From: Xylanimonas protaetiae
GTDB taxonomy: Bacteria; Actinomycetota; Actinomycetes; Actinomycetales; Cellulomonadaceae
Length of the DNA: 64,000 bases
Direction of reading: 5' to 3'
Assembly (NCBI RefSeq): GCF_004135385.1
Contig: NZ_CP035493.1
Span: 2,733,440-2,797,439, forward strand
Position numbers and translations under genes: made by a program. The notes beneath the pieces were generated by a model, which was given only the letters and a program-made list of their open reading frames with translations, did not search any database and was not told the origin of the DNA. This document shows positions 25,353 to 32,157 of the stretch, piece by piece (the stretch's first letter is position 1; the number at the start of each line of letters is the position of its first letter).

Positions 25353-26897
25353 ATGGTGAACCAGGTCCCCGCGATCCCCTTCGTCGACGCCGTCCAGCGG
25401 CTCCTGGCGTCGCTCGGCGACCCCGTCGACCGCGACGAGCTCGTCGCGCTGAGCGGCGTCGGGCTGTGCTTCCCGTGGGGCGCGGGCGCGCCGTGCGACG
25501 ACGTCGCCGTCGTGCCCGAGATCGTGTCGCGCGTCCTGGGCACGCTCGGGTACCGGAGCGACTTCTTCACCGTGGGGCGCCTGCCGGACTGGTCCCCGCC
25601 CGGCGAGCGCGCCGACGTCCCTGCAAGCCGCGCGCTCCCGCGCGCGTCCTGGCTCGGCGCGATCGAGAGGTCGCTCGACGCCGGTCACCCCGTCGTCGCG
25701 TCCGGGCTCCTCGAGCCCGGGCCGTCCACGTGTCTCGTCGTCGGGTCCGACGACGACGGGCTGCTCGTCGAGGGACCCGACGGCGAGGGGCCCGACGGCG
25801 AGGTGCACCACGTCGCCGACTGGGCCGAGCGGTGCACGGGGCTCCTCGTCGCCGGGGAGCGCACCGGCGAGCGGCCCGCGGGCGCCGACGCCTACCGGTG
25901 CATCACCCGGTGGGCGCACGCGTTCCGCAACACCGAGGGTCGCACCCTGGGCGAGGGGGCCGGCCTCAACTGGTCCGCCTACCCGCGCATGGTCGCGTGG
26001 CTGCTCGACGACGCCGCGTGGGCCACCGGCGCCCAGGTCGCCGCGAACCAGGAGTGGCTGTGGGCGCGCGGCCTGGACCGCCTGGAGGCGTACCGCGCGT
26101 CGCTGCGGTCCGCGCTGCGCCGGCTGGACGCGGAGCACCCCGGCCTGGTGAGCCCACCGGCGCTCCGGGAGCTCGACGCGCTCCTCGGCCAGGTCGCGCG
26201 GGCTCGCGCTGCGGGCCTCCCGGCGGGTGACCGTGCCGCGCGCGAGCGCCTGGCCGTCGTCGTCGGCGAGCTCAGGGACCGGGACGCCTCGCTGCAGTGG
26301 GCGCTCTTCATGCCCGGCTTCGTGCGGGCGCAGACGCGAGGCTTCACCGTCGAGCAGCACGAGTACCGCGCTCTGCCCGAGATGCGGTTCGTCGGCGTGC
26401 CGCTGGTGCCGGGCGAGGCGGAGCCGGCGCCCGAGCGGCGTCGCGCGCTGCTGGCGCCGCTCGACGGCCTGCCCGCCTCCGGCTCCGGCGTCGACCACGA
26501 CCTGCTGCTGTCCCACCACGGCGGTGCCGGCGTCGACGAGGTCCCGGAGCCGCAGCGGCTCCTGGGCCGGTTCTACGCGGCCGGGACGCCCGTGCCGTCC
26601 GGCTTCACGCACCTGGACCTCGTCATCGACGACGACGGGGTGCCCGGCCCGCCGTACCTGTCGAGCGTCGCGTACGCGACCTTCGCCGGGCCGGACGCCG
26701 TCGTCCACGCCTCCGACGGCTGGGACGTGGACGCGCTCTACGACACCACGCGCAACCTCGCCCTCGGCGACGCCGTGATGATCCCGTACCCGGAGAAGTA
26801 CTGGACCGCCGAGGTGTACCTCGACGACACGGGCGACGACGAGCGGTGGGGCTACCTCTTCTCGGTCGCCGCGCTCCAGGCGAACCGGGACGTCTAG
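25353..26897 (+). CDS. Large protein of unknown function with possible C39/BtrH-like N-terminal domain
   Basis: 514 residues, soluble, no signal peptide. The N-terminal 160 residues (IPFVDAVQRLLASLGD, LCFPWGAGAPCDD, then AGHPVVASGLLEPGPSTCLVVG and a DDDGLLVEGPDG sheet) resemble a BtrH_N or C39-like papain-fold domain, which is a suggestion only. The middle is helical. The last 160 residues (FMPGFVRAQTRGFTVEQHEYRALPEMRFVGVP, HLDLVIDDDGVPGPPYLSS) look like a separate alpha/beta domain of regulator-effector type. A GPDGEGPDGEV duplication lies near 147. It overlaps the convergent reductase gene by 4 bp. No confident family. Confidence 0.75.
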   Translation: MVNQVPAIPFVDAVQRLLASLGDPVDRDELVALSGVGLCFPWGAGAPCDDVAVVPEIVSRVLGTLGYRSDFFTVGRLPDWSPPGERADVPASRALPRASWLGAIERSLDAGHPVVASGLLEPGPSTCLVVGSDDDGLLVEGPDGEGPDGEVHHVADWAERCTGLLVAGERTGERPAGADAYRCITRWAHAFRNTEGRTLGEGAGLNWSAYPRMVAWLLDDAAWATGAQVAANQEWLWARGLDRLEAYRASLRSALRRLDAEHPGLVSPPALRELDALLGQVARARAAGLPAGDRAARERLAVVVGELRDRDASLQWALFMPGFVRAQTRGFTVEQHEYRALPEMRFVGVPLVPGEAEPAPERRRALLAPLDGLPASGSGVDHDLLLSHHGGAGVDEVPEPQRLLGRFYAAGTPVPSGFTHLDLVIDDDGVPGPPYLSSVAYATFAGPDAVVHASDGWDVDALYDTTRNLALGDAVMIPYPEKYWTAEVYLDDTGDDERWGYLFSVAALQANRDV

Positions 26898-27517
26898 TCT
26901 CGGTCGTCCATGTCGCCCGTCGCGGGGACGCCCTCGGCCAGGCCGTACTGCAGCCAGACGATGCCCTTCTCGCTCGCGGCGGGCGGGCGGAGCAGGGTGA
27001 GGTTGGTGGGCACCGCCCCGCCGTCGAACACCTTCTTGCCCTGACCGAGCACGATGGGGTGGACCCACAGGTCGAGCACGTCGAAGAGCTGGTACCGCAG
27101 CAGCGACTGGACGAGGTTGAGCGACCCGACCACCTTGGTCTTGCGGTGCTTCTCGCGCAGCTCGCGCACGGCGGCGGCGAGGTCCGGGCCGAGCCTGACC
27201 GAGCCGTCCCAGTCCAGGGTCGGGCGCCCGCGCGAGGCGACGTACTTCGGGACCGCGTTGAACAGCCGCGCGATCTCCGACGCCTCGTGGCCCTCGTACC
27301 GCGGCCAGTACGCGGCGAAGATCTCGTAGGTGCGCCGGCCCAGCAGCAGGGCTTCGGTGCCCTCGTAGGCGGACGCGACCCAGTCGTCGGCGACGTCGCC
27401 GACCAGCGGCGCCTGCCAGCCGCCGAACTCGAATCCCAGCGGGTCCTCCTCGGGCCCGCCGGGCGCCTGCGCCACCAGGTCGAGGGTGGCGAAGAGCTCG
27501 ATGTCGATGGTGCCCAT
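26894..27517 (-). CDS. Dihydrofolate reductase/RibD C-terminal family protein
   Basis: 207 residues with the DHFR-like reductase fold: IDIELFATLDLVAQ at the N-terminus, LLLGRRTYEIFAAYWP near 75, VVGSLNLVQSLLRYQLFDVLDLWVHPIVLG near 130. Members are NADPH-dependent reductases of uncertain substrate and are abundant in actinobacteria. The usual GG before S in the GGS nucleotide loop is VGS. A strong AGGAGGAC ribosome site precedes ATG 27517. Confidence 0.87.
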   Translation of the reverse strand: MGTIDIELFATLDLVAQAPGGPEEDPLGFEFGGWQAPLVGDVADDWVASAYEGTEALLLGRRTYEIFAAYWPRYEGHEASEIARLFNAVPKYVASRGRPTLDWDGSVRLGPDLAAAVRELREKHRKTKVVGSLNLVQSLLRYQLFDVLDLWVHPIVLGQGKKVFDGGAVPTNLTLLRPPAASEKGIVWLQYGLAEGVPATGDMDDRD

Positions 27518-27592
27518 GGGGCGTCCTCCTGTCGGTCCCGGGCGTGTCGTGGGATAGGACGCCGCGGCCGGGCGGGAGTCATCGACGGGCCG

Positions 27593-28225
27593 CTACGCCT
27601 CGCCCGCGAGCAGCGTGAGCGTGTCCAGCACCTCGGTGTCCCCGGCTGCCGCCGCGTCGACGACCTTCCGGGCGAGGTCGCGCAGCTTGACGTTCGTCCG
27701 CATCGACGTCTCGCGCAGCAGGTCGAACGCCTCGCCGGGCGTCGACCCGGTGTGGTGCACGAGCACCCCCGTCGCCTGGTCGATGACGGCGCGGTGCGCA
27801 TCGGCGGCCCGGATCTGCCGGGTCGCCTCGTCCGCGGCGAACCGCTGCACGGACCCGGTCACGTCCACGAAGTGGCCGGTGATGTCGACGACGGACCCGT
27901 CGTCGGAGAGGTGGGCCTCGCCGATCGTCCCGAGCACCCGCTCGGCACCGGTGGCGTCGAGGATGCGGTGCACCGACCCGAACGTGCCGCCGTGCAGGCT
28001 CGTGCTCGCCAGCGCTCCGGCCACACGTTCGCGGTCCTCCGGATGCTTGTGGGCGAGGATCATCGCCGTCGTCGGCACCACCTCGCCGGGTTCGAACCCG
28101 TGCATCCGGAACACCTCGTCGGACCACCACCAGGAGTCCGACCCGACGTCGTACCGGAACTCGCCCGTCCGGTAGGCAAGCCCTCCCGTGAGGGCACCGT
28201 GCAGCTCGTGCGGCGTGCTCGCCAT
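27593..28225 (-). CDS. PAS-ANTAR domain regulator
   Basis: 210 residues. A PAS fold (FRYDVGSDSWWWSDEVFRMHGFEPGEVVPT, then HRILDATGAERVLGTIGEAHL) is followed by an ANTAR RNA-binding domain from about 150 (HRAVIDQATGVLVHHTGSTPGEAFDLLRETSMRTNVKLRDLARKVV). ANTAR proteins bind paired hairpins in nascent RNA and prevent termination; the PAS part senses a ligand or redox signal. ATG 28225 follows AAAGGACGGG. A TTGCCA/TAGGTT promoter stands about 54 bp upstream. A second PAS-ANTAR gene lies 1.7 kb away in the same cluster. Confidence 0.9.
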   Translation of the reverse strand: MASTPHELHGALTGGLAYRTGEFRYDVGSDSWWWSDEVFRMHGFEPGEVVPTTAMILAHKHPEDRERVAGALASTSLHGGTFGSVHRILDATGAERVLGTIGEAHLSDDGSVVDITGHFVDVTGSVQRFAADEATRQIRAADAHRAVIDQATGVLVHHTGSTPGEAFDLLRETSMRTNVKLRDLARKVVDAAAAGDTEVLDTLTLLAGEA

Positions 28226-28278
28226 GGAACCCGTCCTTTCCACGCGTGCGGTGGGGCCGGGGCCTGACCCTGTCAACG

Positions 28279-28308
28279 AACCTAGGCACAGGGGTGTGCG
28301 GATGGCAA
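28279..28308 (-). promoter_or_regulatory. Putative promoter of the first PAS-ANTAR gene
   Basis: On the minus strand TTGCCA (28308-28303), 18-bp spacer, TAGGTT (28284-28279). The downstream bases AGGGTCAGGCC recur near 31 kb next to the same GTGCCTAG block, so the site may carry an additional regulatory motif. Confidence 0.45.
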
Positions 28309-28315
28309 CAGAATG

Positions 28316-29176
28316 TTAGAAAACAGGCCGCCCGCCGGTGACTCCGAGCACGGTCCCGGAGACGTAGCTCGCGTCGCGCTCGGACGCGAGGAACACGATC
28401 GCGGGCGCCACCTCGGCGGGCTGGCCGGCGCGCCCCAGCGGCACGTTCGCGCCGAACTCGGTCAGGTGCTCCGCGTCCTGCGTCGCCGGCTGGAGCGGTG
28501 TCCAGACGGGGCCCGGCGCGACGGCGTTCACGCGGATGCCGCGCGCGCCGAGCTCGCCCGCGAGGTTGACGGTGACGTTGTTGATCGCCGCCTTCGTCGA
28601 GGCGTAGTCGACCAGCGTGCCCGACGGCTCGTACGCCTGGATCGAGGAGATGTTGACGATGGCGCCGCCGCGCGGCAGGTGGCGCAGCGCGCCCTGGGTC
28701 ACCCAGAGCAGCGCGTACAGGTTCGTGCGGATGACCCGGTCGACGTCCGCGCTGTCCAGCGTGTCGATCGAGGTGCCGCGGGCCATCTGGTAGCCGGCGT
28801 TGTTGACGAGGACGTCGAGGCCGCCGAGCGCGTCGGCTGCCTGCTGCGCCAGGCCGCGGGCGAAGGACTCGTCGGTGAGGTCGCCGGGCAGCAGGCACGC
28901 GGTGCGCCCGGCCTCGCGCACCCACCGGGCGGTCTCCTCGGCATCCTCCTGCTCCACGGCGAGGTAGCCGATCGCGACGTCGGCGCCCTCGCGCGCGAAC
29001 GCGATCGCGGCGGCGCGGCCGATGCCGGAGTCGCCGCCCGTGATGAGGGCACGCCGCCCGGACAGGCGGCCGGATCCCTGGTAGCTCGCCTCGCCGTGGT
29101 CCGGCGTCGGGTCCATGGCGCCGGTCAGGCCCGGCGGCTCCTGCTGCTGCGGCGGGAACTGGTCGTGGTGTGCCAT
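28316..29176 (-). CDS. SDR oxidoreductase of general-stress-protein type
   Basis: 286 residues. An unusual N-terminal extension (DQFPPQQQEPPGLTGAMDPTPDHG) precedes the Rossmann fold, as in the Bacillus GSP39/YhxC group. NAD(P) motif TGGDSGIG at 46-53, catalytic Ser near 177, Tyr191 and Lys195 (YASTKAA), and the NNAG block at 125-128. Such enzymes rise under salt, ethanol or stationary-phase stress; the substrate is unknown. GAGGAG ribosome site. It follows the second PAS-ANTAR gene by 10 bp and is probably in the same transcript. Confidence 0.92.
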   Translation of the reverse strand: MAHHDQFPPQQQEPPGLTGAMDPTPDHGEASYQGSGRLSGRRALITGGDSGIGRAAAIAFAREGADVAIGYLAVEQEDAEETARWVREAGRTACLLPGDLTDESFARGLAQQAADALGGLDVLVNNAGYQMARGTSIDTLDSADVDRVIRTNLYALLWVTQGALRHLPRGGAIVNISSIQAYEPSGTLVDYASTKAAINNVTVNLAGELGARGIRVNAVAPGPVWTPLQPATQDAEHLTEFGANVPLGRAGQPAEVAPAIVFLASERDASYVSGTVLGVTGGRPVF

Positions 29177-29186
29177 CGTGCGCTCC

Positions 29187-29897
29187 TCAGGACGCGCGCC
29201 GGCGCCGCGCGAGCAGGGCCGCGTCGTGGCGGGCCACCTCGTGCACCGCGCCGAGGGCTTCCTCGACGTCGGCGCGCTCCGCCGTCGGCGGGACGAGGCG
29301 GGCGAGCACCTGGCCCGCGGCCTCGGCGGACGTGACGCCCGCGCGGCGCGCGGCGTCGTGCAGCAGCCGGGAGGCCTCGTCGTCGTCGACGCCGCCGACC
29401 ACCATGAGCGCGCCGAGCGCGCGCTCGACGTGGGCGCGCTCCACCATGGCGCGCGAGACGACGCCGGACCGTTCGCGGGCGAGCGCCTCGTGCTGGGCGG
29501 GGGTGACGTCGACGACGGCGCCCTCGACGGCGTCGCCGGAGCGTGCCCGGCGGGTGCTCACGACGACGAGCGTGTGCGTGCGGCCGCTGCCGTCGACGAC
29601 GCGGTGCGCGGCCGCGAAGGGCCGTCCCCGCCGGGCGGAGTCGACGACGGCGGAGGCGACCCGCTCCTGGTCGTCGGGGTGCAGGGCGCTGTGCAGCGAC
29701 GCGAGCGTGGGCCCGCCGGCGCGCCGGCCGTGCATGATCTCGACCTCGGGCGACCAGGTGCACCGGCCCGAGCCGAGGTCGACGTGGATGCGACCGACGA
29801 GCAGCGGCACTCCTGCACCCAGGACCCGGGCGACGTCCTCGGCGCCCACGGGGTGGGGTACGGTCTCGTGCCGGCGGTCAGGAAAGGACGAGGGCAT
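29187..29897 (-). CDS. PAS-ANTAR domain regulator (second copy)
   Basis: 236 residues with a PAS-like sensor (PLLVGRIHVDLGSGRCTWSP, LHPDDQERVASAVVDSA, HRVVDGSGRTHTLVVV) and a C-terminal ANTAR-like three-helix domain (VERALGALMVVGGVDDDEASRLLHDAARRAGVTSAEAAGQVLARL). The usual Ala-Lys-G(V/I)LM start is ALGALMVV, and the tail is longer and Arg-rich, so RNA binding is likely but less certain than for the first copy. CTGGAGG precedes ATG 29897; a TAGGTTCG -10-like element lies near 29949. Upstream of the SDR gene, suggesting control of the stress cluster. Confidence 0.82.
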   Translation of the reverse strand: MPSSFPDRRHETVPHPVGAEDVARVLGAGVPLLVGRIHVDLGSGRCTWSPEVEIMHGRRAGGPTLASLHSALHPDDQERVASAVVDSARRGRPFAAAHRVVDGSGRTHTLVVVSTRRARSGDAVEGAVVDVTPAQHEALARERSGVVSRAMVERAHVERALGALMVVGGVDDDEASRLLHDAARRAGVTSAEAAGQVLARLVPPTAERADVEEALGAVHEVARHDAALLARRRRAS

Positions 29898-29952
29898 CGT
29901 GGCCTCCAGGGTTCGTCCTCGGGTGCCTGGTCCCGACGCCTCACCGTCGAAC

Positions 29953-30654
29953 CTACCCCTCGACTCCGGTGCTGTCGTGCGGTGCGCCGACGGGCTTGGA
30001 CTCCGGCGACCCCCGTTCGCGCAGGTAGACCGTGAGAATCACCATGGCCAGGACGGCCAGGAACTCGGACTGCCAGTTCTGCAGCGTGCGGTCCCAGAAG
30101 TCGGGCAGGCGGACGTACTCGGCCCACGACACCGGGTCCTGGCCGTCGCGCACCTGCTCCTGGGAGTAGGCCACGGCCCCGGCCACGGACTGCCCGGCCC
30201 AGCTCAGCAGGAACACCGTGCCCATGGCGAGGCCCAGCGAGTGCGCGTACAGCGTGCGGCGCCAGCCGCGCGCCCGGGCCGCGCGCGGGGCGGCCGGGCC
30301 GGCGTGCACCCCCATCTGCTGCTGGGCGTCCGACTCGCGGCCTGCGCGACCCAGCGGCTTCGACTCGGGCGAGCCGCGCTGCACGAGCCACACGGTGGCC
30401 AGGATGAACAGCAGGAACTGGAGGAACTCGGACTGCCAGTTCTCCAGGACGTCGACGCCGAACGCGCTCGACGTCACGTACCGTCCCAGGCTCACGGGCG
30501 CGACCCCCGCGTCCACCTGCTCGCGGTTGAAGCGGGCGCAGCCGGCCAGGGCCTGCCCGAGCAGCGAGCCCAGGAACAGCGCGGCGAACATCAGCGACAG
30601 GGCGTTCTCGCGGAGGGTGGTGCGCCATCCGCGGCGCGGCACGGGGGCGCTCAT
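29953..30654 (-). CDS. DUF6766 membrane protein with two homologous halves
   Basis: 233 residues made of two repeats of about 95. Each has a membrane helix ending in a G-Q-(A/S)-(L/V)-A-G block, an outer segment with Glu-Gln-Val and a VS-Y motif, the very similar ENWQSEFL / QNWQSEFL, a second helix, and RGSPESKP. The halves are joined by an Ala/Arg linker, giving four helices. From memory the duplication is normal for DUF6766. Function unknown; often found with stress genes. The ATG overlaps the stop of an upstream 30-residue gene (ATGA). Confidence 0.85.
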   Translation of the reverse strand: MSAPVPRRGWRTTLRENALSLMFAALFLGSLLGQALAGCARFNREQVDAGVAPVSLGRYVTSSAFGVDVLENWQSEFLQFLLFILATVWLVQRGSPESKPLGRAGRESDAQQQMGVHAGPAAPRAARARGWRRTLYAHSLGLAMGTVFLLSWAGQSVAGAVAYSQEQVRDGQDPVSWAEYVRLPDFWDRTLQNWQSEFLAVLAMVILTVYLRERGSPESKPVGAPHDSTGVEG

Positions 30655-30743
30655 CGGCCCGCCAGCGCCCACGCGTACACCCAGACCAGGCCGACCGCGA
30701 TCCCCGCGAGCGTGGCGAGGTAGATCGTCCTCGTGGCCTTCAT
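30651..30743 (-). CDS. 30-residue single-helix membrane microprotein
   Basis: MKATRTIYLATLAGIAVGLV and ten more residues ending AGR: a basic start, one transmembrane helix, a short end. A textbook GGAGGTG ribosome site is six bases before the ATG, and the stop overlaps the DUF6766 start, so it is translated in tandem with it. The strong Shine-Dalgarno plus overlap support a real gene despite the length. It may be an accessory subunit or stabiliser of the DUF6766 protein. Confidence 0.7.
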   Translation of the reverse strand: MKATRTIYLATLAGIAVGLVWVYAWALAGR

Positions 30744-30889
30744 GCCGCACCTCCTGCGTAGACGGCCCGGTTCCCGTGGGTGTCGCGGCCGCGTTGCGAG
30801 TCCCGGTCGCCCCGGCCAGGCTGGGTGGATCGAGCCGGACGGACCGTCAGGTCGTGGCGACCCCGGTCGGCCTTCGAGAAGGAGGAGCC

Positions 30890-31033
30890 ATGGCGCTCAT
30901 CCTGTGGATCATCGCGGTCATCCTGGTCGTCGCTGGCATCGTCGCCCTGTTCCGACGCGAGTGGCTGTGGGGTGCGGTCCTCGTCATCGTCGGGCTCCTC
31001 GTCGGGCCGGGCGGGGTGAGCATCTTCACCTGA
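30890..31033 (+). CDS. GPGG-motif small membrane protein
   Basis: 47 residues: two short hydrophobic helices (LILWIIAVILVVAGIVALF and WGAVLVIVGLLVG) around an RREW turn, ending GPGGVSIFT. This matches the recognised but uncharacterised family of GPGG-motif small membrane proteins in actinobacteria. An AAGGAGGAG ribosome site precedes ATG 30890. A TTGCGA and CAGGCT pair about 70 bp upstream could be its promoter. Confidence 0.85.
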   Translation: MALILWIIAVILVVAGIVALFRREWLWGAVLVIVGLLVGPGGVSIFT

Positions 31034-31145
31034 TCCCCGCCGTGGCTCCGGGGTGGCTCCGGGCCGCGGCCTGACCCTTCCCCGACGCTAGGCACACCCT
31101 GCGGGCGCTCGCAACGCGCGAGCGCCCCCGACCCAGGAGGGCACC

Positions 31146-31718
31146 ATGCCCGATCTCGACACGCCCGATGTCAACGAACCCCGACCGGGGACCACGCACG
31201 CCGCCTACGGCGCCGGGAACCCGCGCCTGATGCTCGGCAACGACGGCTGGATGTGGGAAGGCGAGCGGCAGCGGTTCTTCCCGATCACCCGCGAGGTCAC
31301 CACGATCGGCTCCGCCCCCGACGCCGACCTGCGCCTCGAGGGCATCGCCGCGGCCCACGCGGAGATCCGCCACGACGAGCGGGACGACTACGTGCTGCAC
31401 CTGAACCACCCGGGGACGGCGCCCACGGCCGCGGGCGGCCACAACGTCGACACGCCCGGCGACCAGCCCCTGCACGCGGGCGCCACGTTCACCGTGGGGG
31501 AGTGGACGCTGACGTTCGAGCGCGACGAGTTCGCCGACCACGGCCGCCCCTTCGGGGGGCGCGAGGGCGGCGAGGGCTCGGACCAGCCGCCCCAGCCGGC
31601 CCGCCCCGACTACCGCCACGCCCACGAGGCGACAGCCGGGCAGGAGGCGGCGGACGACGCGAACGTCGACCGCCCGCAGGGCGACCTCGCGAAGGACGAG
31701 CAGGCCGTCGGAGAGTGA
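31146..31718 (+). CDS. FHA-domain-like protein
   Basis: 190 residues. The central part (FFPITREVTTIGSAPDADLRLEG, AAHAEIRHDERDDYVLHL, LHAGATFTVGEWTLTFERDEF) follows the FHA phosphothreonine-binding beta sandwich, with the usual G-S-x-x-x-A-D core but without the classical R of the RxxS loop. Both ends are disordered and acidic. Could bind a phosphoprotein in a Ser/Thr kinase pathway, though binding residues are incomplete. CAGGAGGGCACC precedes the ATG. Confidence 0.75.
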   Translation: MPDLDTPDVNEPRPGTTHAAYGAGNPRLMLGNDGWMWEGERQRFFPITREVTTIGSAPDADLRLEGIAAAHAEIRHDERDDYVLHLNHPGTAPTAAGGHNVDTPGDQPLHAGATFTVGEWTLTFERDEFADHGRPFGGREGGEGSDQPPQPARPDYRHAHEATAGQEAADDANVDRPQGDLAKDEQAVGE

Positions 31719-31739
31719 TACGTGGCAGCGCTAGGCATC

Positions 31740-31786
31740 GATACCTTGTGGTGCTAGGGTTCAAACCCCTAGCACTTCGAGGTATC
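31740..31786. promoter_or_regulatory. 47-bp dyad upstream of padR (putative autoregulatory operator)
   Basis: Two nested pairs of arms share one centre at 31763. Outer arms GATACCTTG and CGAGGTATC match at 8 of 9; inner arms GTGCTAGGG and CCCTAGCAC match perfectly. The dyad ends 11 bp before the padR start and overlaps any promoter there, so it is most likely the PadR operator of this self-regulated operon. Confidence 0.6.
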
Positions 31787-31797
31787 GGAGCACGCGC

Positions 31798-32157
31798 GTG
31801 CACATCGACAAGGACCTGGTCGCGGCCTCCGCGACCCCGCTGGTCCTCGGCATCCTCGCCGACGGCGACCTCCACGGGTACGCCATCCTCAAGCGGGTCG
31901 GCGAGCTGTCCGGGGGCCGCATGCAGTGGACGGACGGCATGCTCTACCCGCTGCTGCACCGCCTGGAGCGCAACGGATGGGTCTCGGCCGAGTGGGGCGT
32001 CTCGGACGCGGGCCGCAAGCGCAAGCACTACGCGCTGACGTCCGCCGGCCGCGAGGCCCTGGGCGAGCGGCAGGCGCAGTGGGACGTCGTCGCCGACGCG
32101 CTCAAGCAGGTGTGGAACGCCCTCCAGGCGCCCACGGCGACGGAGGCATGGGCATGA
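31798..32157 (+). CDS. PadR-family transcriptional regulator
   Basis: 119 residues. Winged-helix PadR signature: LVLGILADGDLHGYAILKRV, TDGMLYPLLHRLERNGWVSAEW, RKRKHYALTSAGREAL. A short C-terminal helix makes it a small-subfamily (PadR-s2) member. GTG start, GGAG eight bases upstream. Its stop overlaps the membrane-protein ATG, a pair arrangement in which PadR typically represses the membrane partner and itself. Confidence 0.94.
   Translation: MHIDKDLVAASATPLVLGILADGDLHGYAILKRVGELSGGRMQWTDGMLYPLLHRLERNGWVSAEWGVSDAGRKRKHYALTSAGREALGERQAQWDVVADALKQVWNALQAPTATEAWA

Noticed and set aside
22086-27068. A 1660-codon open frame on the minus strand over the PBP and its neighbours
   Set aside because: It is Arg/Gly/Pro-rich with no domain and crosses several convincing genes on both strands; a GC-rich shadow frame.
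30794-30822. Firm promoter call for the GPGG protein gene
   Set aside because: TTGCGA is good but the -10 (CAGGCT) is weak, so it is mentioned only in the gene entry.
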